The notes under the pieces were generated by a model. It made no database searches. It was not told the origin of the DNA and saw only the letters and a program-made list of their open reading frames with translations. Positions 28,714-36,519 of a stretch of 38,740 nucleotides of DNA are shown in pieces (within the stretch, counting starts at the first letter, position 1; every line of letters begins with the position of its first letter). A program made the translations under genes and the position numbers. Source of the DNA: Nitrospirota bacterium (lineage in GTDB: Bacteria; JACPQY01). The DNA lies in the NCBI GenBank assembly GCA_016190245.1, contig JACPQY010000052.1:1-38740 (forward strand), written 5' to 3'.

Positions 28714-31149
28714 CTACCGCGTGAGGTAGACCAGTTGGTTCAGTCGGAAGATGTTGCCGAGGAGGAAGAAGTTGCAGCCGATGCAGTGGTGGGGGGCGTG
28801 TTCCATGGTTGACGTAGTGAAGTGGTGGTACGCCACCAGGTCGTTGGGATAGTAGTAGGGGCTCTCGAAGGTGTCCGCGTCCAAGAGGAGGGTCCGAACG
28901 AAGGAGAGGATGTGTCGCGCGCGGTCGAGGTACCACGTCTGCCCCGTGGAGGCGTACATCTCGAGGAGGGCGTTGACCATCGAGCAGTTGGTCGAGAGGT
29001 GGCGCTGCTCCTGTCCCTCAGGCTCATCGTAGTAGCCGCCGGTGGTGGGCTCATAGGCGGCTTCCATGGCGGACAGCACCTGCTGGGCGCGTGTGCGGTA
29101 GCGTTCGTCGCCGGTCACCTGGTAGGTGCGGGAGAGGGCGATCAGGAGACCGCCTTGGGCATAGGCCCAGCCGGAAGAGGTGTTTTGGTAGGTGCATTGG
29201 CCGGCATCGGCGTCGCAAGCCGCGGTGTTCCAGTAGAGCCGATCCGCCACTTGGAGCGCGTACTCGGCCAGATCAATCCCGTCCTGCCGGAGGCGCCCCT
29301 CGGTGACCTGGGCCACCCGCGCGCCAAAGGCAGCGACGGCTCCGAGACTGGTACTGCACCCGATGTGCTCGCACATGAGAGTGACGATCGTGGCGCATTC
29401 GGGGTACGTGAGATCGCCGTTCATGCACATGGGGATGGCGTAGGCCACCTGCACCCCGGCCTCGAGGAAGAGAGCGAAGATCGGATTCCCCGTGTGCTCG
29501 TAGGCATCGGCCAGCGAGGGGAGGCCGGAGGCGGCCTCCGTCAGTTTGTCCGCGTCCAGGAATCCATGACAAACGAAAGACCGGACAACGTCGAGGATGG
29601 TGCGGATCTCGTATTCGACCGTCTTGAGCCCCTTGGCCACAAGGTCCGCATCGTGTGAGGCGCGGCCGTATTGGAGGAGGAGCGCGGGACCGAAGGTGAG
29701 ATCGTCGTACTGGCTGTCATCGATCCAGTTTCCATCCGGCGACCAGTAGTGATTCCGGACGTTCTTCAGGACGGTCTGGAACATTCCTTTCTCTTCGCGG
29801 ATGATTCCGAGGGGCTGGAGGGTTGTGCCCTCCCAGGGCTGAGGGAGGGAGGATGTCGGCAGCGAGCCGATGCCGCCCGACTCGCTCGACGTCGAGGGTA
29901 GGTGGGTCTCGATGTTTTCCAGGAAGAGGTTTAAGCCGCTTGCGAGTTGATGGCGGAGGCTGTCGATCGGGCTGGCTTGGTTGAGCAGGGTGGTGAGTGA
30001 GTTCAGCCTTGGATCGAGAACCGCCAGATCGGGTCTTCCGTCCGAGTTCACGTCGCCGACGCCCGCGGCGGTTGCCCACACGAAGTTGGAAAGCCGTTGG
30101 GCCAGGGCGAGCGTCCCGTCGCCGGCACCGGAATAGACCAACACGTCGTAGCTCGGGAAGGCAGCGTCGAGCCAGCCGTCCCGGTCGAAATCGGCGAGGG
30201 CGGCCTCGCCCCAACTGAGTTCGACGTCCGTGCGGGTCGAGGAGGGGTCGCCGAAAGCGCCGCCGCCCGCTCCGAGGAACACGAAGAACTCCGTGGAGTG
30301 CCCGGCGACGAGATCGGGCCAACCGTCGCGGTTGAGGTCCCCGACGGTCACGTTGCTCATGTCGTGGCCGGCCCCGATGTGGGTGGCGGGTTGGAAGGTC
30401 CCGTCACCCCGTCCGAGGAGAACGGAGAGACCTCCTTCGTATCCGTAATAATTGGCGGTGACCACATCGGGATGGGCATCGTTGTTGAGATCTCCTACGG
30501 CGACGTGATTCGGGAGGGCCGCTGTGGTGGCGTAGGTCGCCGGCCCGAACGTCCCGTCTCCGGCGCCGAGGAGCACGGCCACCTTCGAGGAGTAGTCGGC
30601 CACGATGGCATCGAGCTTCTCATCGTGATTCAGGTCAGCGAGCGCCACGTAGTAGGCCTTGCTGCCGACCAGAACAGGGGAAGGTGGTGCCAGAGTGCCG
30701 TCCCCACGGCCGAGGAACACGGCAAGTGAGGCCGAGCGGTAGTTGCCCGCAACGACGTCGGCATGGCCATCGCCGTTGACGTCGCCAACGGCGGTGTTGT
30801 AGTTGTCCGAATCTCCGGAGGAGTAGTCGGCGCGCGTCAGGAATCCCCCGGCTCCGTCGCCCAAGTGGACTGACACCACGCCTTGTGTCCCGCTCGTGAC
30901 CGCGTCGACCTGTCCGTCGGAATTGAGGTCCGCAAGCGAGAGAGCAACGACGCGGTCGTCGACCTCCGTTGAGGGGCCGACCTCGAAGAGGGCCCCGAAA
31001 TCGTCGGCAGAACACTCCAACGTGATCTTCTCGAGTTCCGCCCGGAGATCAAGTCCGCCGGCGGCTTGTGCGGTTGGGGCCATCGTGATCGCGCAGGTGC
31101 AAGCGGCGAGAGCGATCGCGGCCATGCGAGGTCCATTTCGACGACTCAT
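28714..31149 (-). CDS. Exported FG-GAP propeller protein with a helical (six-hairpin-like) C-terminal domain
   Basis: 811 residues. A signal peptide (AAIALAACTCAITMAPTAQA-A) is followed by seven FG-GAP/VCBS blades (cores such as LNSDGQVD, VNGDGHAD, LNRDGWPD, VNSDGRPD, ~60-395), again a complete seven-bladed propeller. The C-terminal ~380 residues are helical, with repeated aromatic and Gly-containing hairpins (GMFQTVLKNVRNHYWSPDGNW, SSGWAYAQGGLLIALSRTYQVTGDERY, NALLEMYASTGQTWYLDRARHIL), like the (alpha/alpha)6 barrels of epimerases and glycoside hydrolases. Enzyme specificity is not evident. GGAGGTG 5-6 nt before ATG 31149 fixes the start. It is preceded by a sigma54-type promoter at 31332-31317. 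Confidence 0.85.
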   Translation of the reverse strand: MSRRNGPRMAAIALAACTCAITMAPTAQAAGGLDLRAELEKITLECSADDFGALFEVGPSTEVDDRVVALSLADLNSDGQVDAVTSGTQGVVSVHLGDGAGGFLTRADYSSGDSDNYNTAVGDVNGDGHADVVAGNYRSASLAVFLGRGDGTLAPPSPVLVGSKAYYVALADLNHDEKLDAIVADYSSKVAVLLGAGDGTFGPATYATTAALPNHVAVGDLNNDAHPDVVTANYYGYEGGLSVLLGRGDGTFQPATHIGAGHDMSNVTVGDLNRDGWPDLVAGHSTEFFVFLGAGGGAFGDPSSTRTDVELSWGEAALADFDRDGWLDAAFPSYDVLVYSGAGDGTLALAQRLSNFVWATAAGVGDVNSDGRPDLAVLDPRLNSLTTLLNQASPIDSLRHQLASGLNLFLENIETHLPSTSSESGGIGSLPTSSLPQPWEGTTLQPLGIIREEKGMFQTVLKNVRNHYWSPDGNWIDDSQYDDLTFGPALLLQYGRASHDADLVAKGLKTVEYEIRTILDVVRSFVCHGFLDADKLTEAASGLPSLADAYEHTGNPIFALFLEAGVQVAYAIPMCMNGDLTYPECATIVTLMCEHIGCSTSLGAVAAFGARVAQVTEGRLRQDGIDLAEYALQVADRLYWNTAACDADAGQCTYQNTSSGWAYAQGGLLIALSRTYQVTGDERYRTRAQQVLSAMEAAYEPTTGGYYDEPEGQEQRHLSTNCSMVNALLEMYASTGQTWYLDRARHILSFVRTLLLDADTFESPYYYPNDLVAYHHFTTSTMEHAPHHCIGCNFFLLGNIFRLNQLVYLTR

Positions 31150-31262
31150 AGGGCACCTCCATCTTGACGTGAGGGGTTCGCCGGTTTGCCGATGCGCATA
31201 CCTTCGGCCGGCTATTCCGTCGGAATGCTGAGCGAGAGGCGTCGGGCCGGCTCATCGAGGAC

Positions 31263-31275
31263 GGTTCGTCCCTTG
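31263..31275 (-). promoter_or_regulatory. Leader motif CAAGGGACGAACC shared by two sigma54 transcripts
   Basis: Minus-strand CAAGGGACGAACC lies in the leader of the FG-GAP gene. The same 13-mer with one change (CAAGGGACCAACC) lies at the start of the HAF gene transcript (32825-32813). Role unknown. Confidence 0.4.
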
Positions 31276-31316
31276 GCTGTCGCTCGTTTCGGGTTGGCAG
31301 GCATGCCCCGGGAAAG

Positions 31317-31332
31317 AGCAACAGCGATGCCA
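31317..31332 (-). promoter_or_regulatory. Sigma54 promoter of the FG-GAP/helical protein
   Basis: Minus strand TGGCAT-CGCTG-TTGCT: -24 GG and -12 GC separated by the required 12-nt step. The predicted start is near 31306, giving a ~157-nt leader. Two TGAGCAGATC words upstream could be activator sites. Confidence 0.75.
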
Positions 31333-31426
31333 GAAGGATCGATGTTGGAAAAACCCGGGGAAGATCAAGCCATCGGCGACACTCGCGGGGGTGACCGGGA
31401 TCTGTTTCCGGATGTGTGGCCGCCGT

Positions 31427-31478
31427 TGAGCAGATCTGTCTGGCTGCCGTCAGCCGATGGGCTGAAAATGAGCAGATC
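31427..31478 (-). promoter_or_regulatory. Possible enhancer: two TGAGCAGATC words 42 bp apart
   Basis: Identical 10-mers at 31427-31436 and 31469-31478, 42 bp start to start (about four helical turns). They lie 95-146 bp upstream of the -24 element, the usual position of upstream activator sites for NtrC-type proteins. The rest of the 31333-31586 gap shows no gene. Confidence 0.45.
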
Positions 31479-31586
31479 GGGGCCGGGGCTGAGTTGCCTC
31501 TTCGCGCTTCAGCCCGGAGGGTGGGCGGGAGCCGCCCATGGCTGGAGGTTTGATGGTGACTCGGTGTTTGGCAGGAGGCGCGGAGG

Positions 31587-31611
31587 GCGGGGAAGCCGGG
31601 GGCTTCCCCGC
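31587..31611 (-). terminator. Hairpin after the HAF gene
   Basis: GCGGGGAAGCC-GGG-GGCTTCCCCGC, 11-bp perfect stem, starting 27 nt after the HAF stop codon. No U-run follows on the minus strand, so termination strength is uncertain. Confidence 0.5.
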
Positions 31612-31638
31612 CACGCTACGTTCCTTCGAAGTCGGCGC

Positions 31639-32706
31639 TCAGCGCGTCGGTGTGAGCAGCACGGCCCGCCAGTCAGATCCGGAGACGATCGCGGATCCCA
31701 CGATTCGGCCCCGTGCGTTGATCCCCTCGGCCGAGACGATGTCGTACTCGGAGAATCCCGGGATGAGCTTGTTGAGGTATTTCACGACCCCGTTTCGCCA
31801 CAGGAACCCCTCGTAGCTGAAGGTTCCGGGTGTTTCGGTTCGCCCAACCATCACGCCGCGATCGTTGATGTCGTTCACCGCAGGTGTCAGTTGTTCGCCG
31901 CCGAGGAGGCCGAGATCGGTCATCTGCCCTGCGCCCCAGATGAAGGCATGCACCTCGCCGCCCGCTGTCTGGGAGATTCCGATGACCTGGCCGTTGTTGT
32001 TGATGGCGAAGGCCTCGCCCCAGTCGCCGCCCAGGGTGCCGAGGTCCTGTGGGATCCCGTTTTCCCAGATCACCGCGCGCGTCACCCATGAGGGATCCAG
32101 CGCCGAGCCTGCGATCTGGCCGAGGTCGTTGACGTCGCGCGCGTAGCTGCGTGGGCCCCCGAGCGTACCGAGGTCGGTCATCACGCCGGCTTTCCAGGAG
32201 AATGCGTGGATGAATCCCTCAGCGGTGAACGCATCCCCGACTATTTGGCCCGTGCTGCCGATGGCCCTCGCATAGCTGGATGCCCCGCCCAGGGTTCCGA
32301 GGTCGGTCATCGTGCCGCCCTGCCAGAGAAACGCGTGCGTGCTCGCATCGCCAGCCGTGGATGACTCGCCGACGACCTGGCGCGCGTCGTTGATGTCCTG
32401 GGCCACCGCGTAGGTTCCGCCGAGCGTGCCCAAGTCCTTCATGCCGGCGGCGGTGGTCCACAGGAAAGCGTGAGGGGCAGACGAATCCGCTACGTTTGAT
32501 TGCCCTACGACCTGGTCGAACCGATTGATCCCGGTGCCTGAACTGCAGCAGCCACCCAGCGTGCCGAGATTGGTAACCGTGAACGTTTGGGCCTGCGCTG
32601 CGGAATCGGTGCCCCACAGCAGCGCAGCCGTAGCGGCAGCCGCGCCGATGCGTGTCGTCAAGGATCGCCGTCGGCCTCCGCCGTGGTTTCGTCTTTTCGA
32701 TTTCAT
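31639..32706 (-). CDS. Exported HAF-repeat protein
   Basis: 355 residues. A signal peptide (LTTRIGAAAATAALLWGTDSAAQA-Q) is followed by six HAF repeats, each with a DLGTLGG strand and paired INxxGQVVGxS and HAFxW segments. HAF-repeat proteins are exported beta-repeat proteins of unknown function. GGAGGT 6 nt before ATG 32706 selects the start; the longer frame from 32835 is excluded because it begins before the transcription start. A consensus sigma54 promoter lies about 120 bp upstream. Confidence 0.9.
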   Translation of the reverse strand: MKSKRRNHGGGRRRSLTTRIGAAAATAALLWGTDSAAQAQTFTVTNLGTLGGCCSSGTGINRFDQVVGQSNVADSSAPHAFLWTTAAGMKDLGTLGGTYAVAQDINDARQVVGESSTAGDASTHAFLWQGGTMTDLGTLGGASSYARAIGSTGQIVGDAFTAEGFIHAFSWKAGVMTDLGTLGGPRSYARDVNDLGQIAGSALDPSWVTRAVIWENGIPQDLGTLGGDWGEAFAINNNGQVIGISQTAGGEVHAFIWGAGQMTDLGLLGGEQLTPAVNDINDRGVMVGRTETPGTFSYEGFLWRNGVVKYLNKLIPGFSEYDIVSAEGINARGRIVGSAIVSGSDWRAVLLTPTR

Positions 32707-32812
32707 CACTGGACCTCCTTCATGGTCGCCTGGCCCGCATGGAACTTGTTTTTTTTCGGTCCCCCGGACCTTCTCACCGTATCGCACGTTCGCCATCCGG
32801 GCCGGTTCGCCA

Positions 32813-32825
32813 GGTTGGTCCCTTG
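32813..32825 (-). promoter_or_regulatory. Leader motif CAAGGGACCAACC at the HAF transcript start
   Basis: Counterpart of 31263-31275. Here it spans the predicted transcription start (near 32817), so it may act on promoter escape or early RNA rather than as a structured leader. Confidence 0.4.
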
Positions 32826-32827
32826 AG

Positions 32828-32843
32828 AGCAACACGAGTGCCA
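32828..32843 (-). promoter_or_regulatory. Consensus sigma54 promoter of the HAF gene
   Basis: Minus strand TGGCAC-TCGTG-TTGCT, a full match to the sigma54 -24/-12 consensus. The predicted start is near 32817, giving a ~111-nt leader before the Shine-Dalgarno-led ATG 32706. Confidence 0.85.
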
Positions 32844-32985
32844 GGACCGGTTTCTCGCCGTGATTTGCAGAAGACGAGGTATCTTCTTACCGTTGGAGGC
32901 ATTTGCCGAGTAGGCGAGGTTCGCCTGGCTGGCCCTGGACAGAGGGTTGTGGCCACCGGCAGCCAATCGGCCGGATTTGGACAGG

Positions 32986-33366
32986 TCAGCGTCTTGAGCG
33001 CAGTGCGGCTTCGACTGTCTCGAGGAGGTGATCTTCGGAGAACGGTTTGGGCAGGACTGCGAAGGCTCCAAGTCGCGCAACCGAAGCTCCAGACGCGGTT
33101 CCGGCTATGGCTGAGAGGACGATCACCGGGCGTTGTGCCGACTGGCGTCTGACCAGTTCACTGGCATCGCCTGAGGGGAGTCGCAGATCGCTCACGATGG
33201 CGTCGGGAGGGCTCGATTGCAGGATCCTGCAGGCGTCGGGTAGGTCATGGGCGGTCTGGACCTCGTGGCCGTTCAGCCGCAGGAGGGTGCTGACTACGTC
33301 ACGCACGCCCTTTTCGTCTTCGATAACGAGGATCCTGGCCACGACCGAATCCGCGACATTCTTCAT
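32986..33366 (-). CDS. Receiver-only response regulator (CheY-like)
   Basis: 126 residues from ATG 33366. ARILVIEDEKGVRDVVSTLLRLNGHEVQTAHDLPDACRILQSSPPDAIVSDLRLPSG carries the acidic pair (E-D-E) and the phosphoacceptor Asp in VSDLRLP. The later VIVLSAIAGT and VLPKPF provide the Ser/Thr and Lys. No output domain follows. It resembles the receiver of the adjacent sigma54 activator, suggesting duplication, and could act as a phosphate sink or connector for the kinase at 34944. No Shine-Dalgarno sequence was seen; the ATG at 33453 lies before the predicted transcription start. Confidence 0.87.
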   Translation of the reverse strand: MKNVADSVVARILVIEDEKGVRDVVSTLLRLNGHEVQTAHDLPDACRILQSSPPDAIVSDLRLPSGDASELVRRQSAQRPVIVLSAIAGTASGASVARLGAFAVLPKPFSEDHLLETVEAALRSRR

Positions 33367-33457
33367 TGGATAGGACGTGTTGCAAGGAGGGGCTGGACCG
33401 CACGGAGCGAGGTTTTGCTGTGGAGGCTGCTGCGAGTGATGTGCATGCTCCATCCCA

Positions 33458-33473
33458 AGCAATTTCAATGCCG
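33458..33473 (-). promoter_or_regulatory. Sigma54-type promoter of the receiver gene
   Basis: Minus strand CGGCAT-TGAAA-TTGCT, spacing correct, with one deviation (C for T at the first position). The predicted start is near 33447, about 80 nt before ATG 33366. Confidence 0.6.
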
Positions 33474-33476
33474 AAT

Positions 33477-33492
33477 TGTGATCCATATCACA
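33477..33492. promoter_or_regulatory. Perfect palindrome TGTGA-N6-TCACA beside the receiver promoter
   Basis: TGTGATCCATATCACA, the CRP-type consensus, embedded in a 28-bp longer imperfect palindrome (CCG ... CGG ends). It lies 3 bp upstream of the -24 element. A closely similar site (TGTGATTAATGTCACT) is at 36400-36415. It could bind a CRP/FNR family regulator or the local NtrC-type activator. Confidence 0.6.
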
Positions 33493-33543
33493 GTACGGAA
33501 TTGCCGCCGAACACCGGGGGCAGTGTCGGAATCCGGGTTGCGG

Positions 33544-34947
33544 CTACTTGGTCCCGAGCCGCGCCAGCTTGGTTCGGAGTTTCGAGCGCGTGATACCGAG
33601 TCGCCGGGCGGCCTCGGACTGGTTCTGGTGGGTTTCCTCCAACGCTCTCCGGATGAGCGTCCGCTCGGTTTCTTCGAGATTCAGCGAGGAGGCCGCCGGC
33701 GGTGGCCCTGCCTCAGGGGGCGCGGTCGCGATCGGAGGGGCCTCCCGGGGGGGGGGAGGCGTTTTCCGGGCTGCGAGAATCGGAAGCTGCGGCGTATCCA
33801 CGCGATCCCCTTTGGAGAGGATCACGGCGCGCTCGATCAGGTTCTCCATCTCCCGCACGTTGCCCGGCCAGTCGTAGCCGCGGAGAGCTTCGAGGGCTTC
33901 CGGGGTGAGATCGGCAATGGCTTTGCCCATGGCCGCGGCGTGCCGCCTGACAAAGTGCGCGGCGAGGAACTCGATGTCTTCCGGCCGCTCCCTCAAGGGT
34001 GGCAGCGCGAGGGGGAAGACATTGAGCCTGTAGTACAAGTCCTCCCTGAATGCGCCATCCTGGACCATCCGGGCGAGATCCCTGTGTGTCGCGGCGATCA
34101 CACGGACATCCACCTTGACCGGATCGAGGCCGCCGAGGCGTTCGAAACTCCTGTCCTGGAGCACCCTCAGGAGTTTGACCTGGAGGTGGGTGGGCATGTC
34201 GCCGATTTCGTCCAGGAAGAGTGTCCCGCCGTCCGCCGTCTCGATCTTCCCCTTCTTGCGTTGTGCCGCGCCGCTGAACGCCCCTTTTTCGTATCCGAAG
34301 AGCTCGCTCTCGAGGAGAGAGTCCGGGATCGCGCCGCAGTGGATGGCGACGAAGCGGCGATCCCGCCGCCGACTCTCGTTGTGCAGGGCTCTCGCCAGCA
34401 CTTCCTTGCCGGTTCCGCTCTCGCCGAGGATCAGGACCGTGGCGTCCGGGTGTTTTGCCACTTCTTTGGCGAGAGAGAGCACCTCGTACATCTTCGGCGA
34501 GGCCGTGGGGAATTGCCCGAGTGTCCACTCGCCGGCCAGTTCCGTGCGGAGAGAAGCATTCTCCTCAAGGAGCCTCTTCCTCGACAGGGCCCGCTCCAGT
34601 GTGAGGAGAAGCCGCTCCTCGTCGTACGGCTTCGTCAGGTAGTCGTAGGCTCCCTCCTTCACCGCCTGTACGGCCGATTCGATGCTCCCGAAGGCCGTAA
34701 GCAAGATGACGGGCGGCGCGCTGCCGATCCATTCGGGCGCGCGCACGCGTCTCAGAATTTCGAGCCCTTCGCCCGACGGGAGCTTGAGGTCGGTCAGAAC
34801 CACGTCCGGCCGGTCGCTTTCCAGGATGCGAATCGCCTCGGGGAGATCCGGGGCGAGGGAGACCTCGAAGCCTTCCTGTACCAGAAGTCCGCGGAGGACT
34901 TGGCGCATCGCGTTCTCGTCGTCCACGACGAGGATCCGGCCACTCAT
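33544..34947 (-). CDS. Sigma54-dependent NtrC-family response regulator
   Basis: 467 residues. Receiver (1-~120, phosphoacceptor Asp in VVLTDLKLPSG, Lys in YLTKPYD). AAA+ domain (~145-380): Walker A LGESGTGKEVLA, the sigma54-contact loop in GAFSGA form (consensus GAFTGA), Walker B GGTLFLDEIGDM, and arginine-finger region FREDLYYRLNVFPL. A proline-rich linker, then a Fis-type HTH (ETHQNQSEAARRLGITRSKLRTKLARLG). It is the phosphorylation-activated ATPase that opens sigma54 promoters. It overlaps the kinase gene by 4 nt. Four sigma54-type promoters lie within 4 kb. Confidence 0.95.
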   Translation of the reverse strand: MSGRILVVDDENAMRQVLRGLLVQEGFEVSLAPDLPEAIRILESDRPDVVLTDLKLPSGEGLEILRRVRAPEWIGSAPPVILLTAFGSIESAVQAVKEGAYDYLTKPYDEERLLLTLERALSRKRLLEENASLRTELAGEWTLGQFPTASPKMYEVLSLAKEVAKHPDATVLILGESGTGKEVLARALHNESRRRDRRFVAIHCGAIPDSLLESELFGYEKGAFSGAAQRKKGKIETADGGTLFLDEIGDMPTHLQVKLLRVLQDRSFERLGGLDPVKVDVRVIAATHRDLARMVQDGAFREDLYYRLNVFPLALPPLRERPEDIEFLAAHFVRRHAAAMGKAIADLTPEALEALRGYDWPGNVREMENLIERAVILSKGDRVDTPQLPILAARKTPPPPREAPPIATAPPEAGPPPAASSLNLEETERTLIRRALEETHQNQSEAARRLGITRSKLRTKLARLGTK

Positions 34948-36215
34948 GCGGTGGCTCCTTTGAGGCGGAAGACGAAGGTTGTCCCGCCTCCCTCGCGAGG
35001 ATGGACGGAGACACTTCCCCCATGGGATTCCATGATTCGGCGCACGATGGCCAGCCCGAGCCCGGAGCCGCGGGCCTTCGTTGTAAAGAACGGCTCGAAG
35101 ATGCGATGCGAAGCTTCGGGGGGAATGCCGGGGCCCGAATCGGAGATGCGCACCTCAACTCCTTGAGGCGTGGGTCCCTCGGTCTCCACCCAGACTTGTC
35201 CACCGGCCCCTGCCGCGTGACGGGCGTTCTGCAATACGTTCAGGAAGGCCTGGTGGATCTGGTCCGGATCCGCCCAGACCCGCGGATCATTCGGGGAAAG
35301 ACGGCTGTGTACCCGTGGGCTCGCCGCGCCGTCGGTGTCCGCCGCACCCTGCAAGCTGCGCTCCAGCACTCCGTTCAAGGAGACGGTCTGGAACTTCGGT
35401 GGCTCCGGCTTCGAGAAATCGAGGTATTGGCGGACGAGGCGGTCGAGCCGATCGGTCTCCTGCCGAATGGTATCCAGCATCTCGTTCCGGATGGAGGGCG
35501 GCGTCTTCTCCCGCTCCACCAGTCCGGCCGCCCCCCGGATGGCGGCCAGCGGGTTCTTGATCTCGTGGGCCACCACAGCCGAGAGCTGCCCCAGGGAGGC
35601 CCATCGTCTCTCCTCTTCCTCACGGAGCTGGCCTTCGCGGGCACGAAGACGTAGAACGAGGTGACCGGCCACGTAGGAGACAAGCAGGGTGTAGGCGAGC
35701 ACGACGATGGGGGCCGTGATCACGTATCCGCTTTTCATGAACAGGCCCGGATCGGTGCCATCATGATAGAGGGGCATGTGGGGCAGGAGGCCACGATACT
35801 CCAGCGCTCCCAGGGTAGCCACACTCAGAGCGGAGAAGACACTGATGGCGAGCCCAACCGGCAACCCCATGAAGAGGCTGAATCCTGCGACGATGGGTCC
35901 ATAGGCAAGCAACGCCGGGCTCGCAGCGGAACCGGTGGCATAGACCGTGACGGTGTGGACGGCGAGATTGAAACCGATGTCCGCCAGTGTGAAACCGGTG
36001 GAGATGGAAGGGCGGCGGTAGATGACGGGGCGGAGGAGCAGAGCCACGGCCAGCACGAGCCCAACCGCAACCATGATGGCGTGCGTTGTCCATGTGTAGA
36101 GCCCGAGGGCGGCCACGAGAAGATAGATCGGGGCCAAGGCCCCGATGAGCCACCGGCCGTAGATGTTTCCTGAGATGCTCCGTTCACCGAGGTTGCTAGG
36201 CAGGCCGAACTTCAT
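34944..36215 (-). CDS. Membrane histidine kinase (PilS/AtoS-like)
   Basis: 423 residues. Six hydrophobic segments in residues ~23-200 form the membrane sensor part. A short coiled coil (RLRAREGQLREEEERR) leads to the H box AVVAHEIKNPLAAIRG with the phosphorylated His. The catalytic domain follows: N box QAFLNVLQNARHA, G1 DSGPGIPP, F box EPFFTTKARGSGLGL and G2. The kinase plus NtrC regulator resembles PilS-PilR. Start ATG 36215 has a TATAAC-like box but no convincing -35 upstream. The signal sensed is unknown. Confidence 0.94.
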   Translation of the reverse strand: MKFGLPSNLGERSISGNIYGRWLIGALAPIYLLVAALGLYTWTTHAIMVAVGLVLAVALLLRPVIYRRPSISTGFTLADIGFNLAVHTVTVYATGSAASPALLAYGPIVAGFSLFMGLPVGLAISVFSALSVATLGALEYRGLLPHMPLYHDGTDPGLFMKSGYVITAPIVVLAYTLLVSYVAGHLVLRLRAREGQLREEEERRWASLGQLSAVVAHEIKNPLAAIRGAAGLVEREKTPPSIRNEMLDTIRQETDRLDRLVRQYLDFSKPEPPKFQTVSLNGVLERSLQGAADTDGAASPRVHSRLSPNDPRVWADPDQIHQAFLNVLQNARHAAGAGGQVWVETEGPTPQGVEVRISDSGPGIPPEASHRIFEPFFTTKARGSGLGLAIVRRIMESHGGSVSVHPREGGGTTFVFRLKGATA

Positions 36216-36471
36216 GGCCGCTCAACGTAGCGTTATACCCCAGCCTGAGTGGGACGACCATCGGATGCGTCGTGACGGGCGAGGAACCTTTGGCGAGAAT
36301 GGCCGGAGGGTTGGCTGGCGCCGGCCAGGGTTGGCTGCGGCTCACCACTCGTCCCGGCCGCCTTGGCCGGTGGATGGAGGTGGGGGTCGCCGCGGCGAAT
36401 GTGATTAATGTCACTGCGTAGATGAGCCTCGATTCTCAAGACATTGCACGGAATTTCGTCGAGCGTCCACC
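36216..36471. promoter_or_regulatory. Divergent regulatory region between kinase and lipoprotein genes
   Basis: About 300 bp without a gene (to 36519). It contains TGTGA-TTAATG-TCACT at 36400-36415, one mismatch from the CRP-type palindrome and similar to the site at 33477-33492. It lies 57 bp upstream of the -24 element at 36472. A GGCCGCC(T)TGGCCGG GC hairpin lies near 36356-36371. Confidence 0.5.
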
Positions 36472-36487
36472 TGGCATGGTCCATGCG
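36472..36487 (+). promoter_or_regulatory. Sigma54-type promoter of the lipoprotein gene
   Basis: TGGCAT-GGTCC-ATGCG: the -24 is consensus and GC is at the right step; the first -12 base is A instead of T. The predicted start is near 36498, with GGGAGGT (36507-36513) 6 nt before ATG 36520. Confidence 0.6.
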
Positions 36488-36519
36488 TTGAGAGGGGCAT
36501 GACCAAGGGAGGTACGGCG

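Noticed and set aside
31150-31316. c-di-GMP (GEMM) riboswitch in the FG-GAP gene leader because of GGCAAACC
   Set aside because: The other conserved GEMM blocks (GGGACGCAAAGCC and the ACGCACAGG side) are absent.
33247-35166. 639-codon open frame on the plus strand opposite the sigma54 activator
   Set aside because: Antisense to a gene with full catalytic motifs; no recognisable domain or ribosome-binding site.
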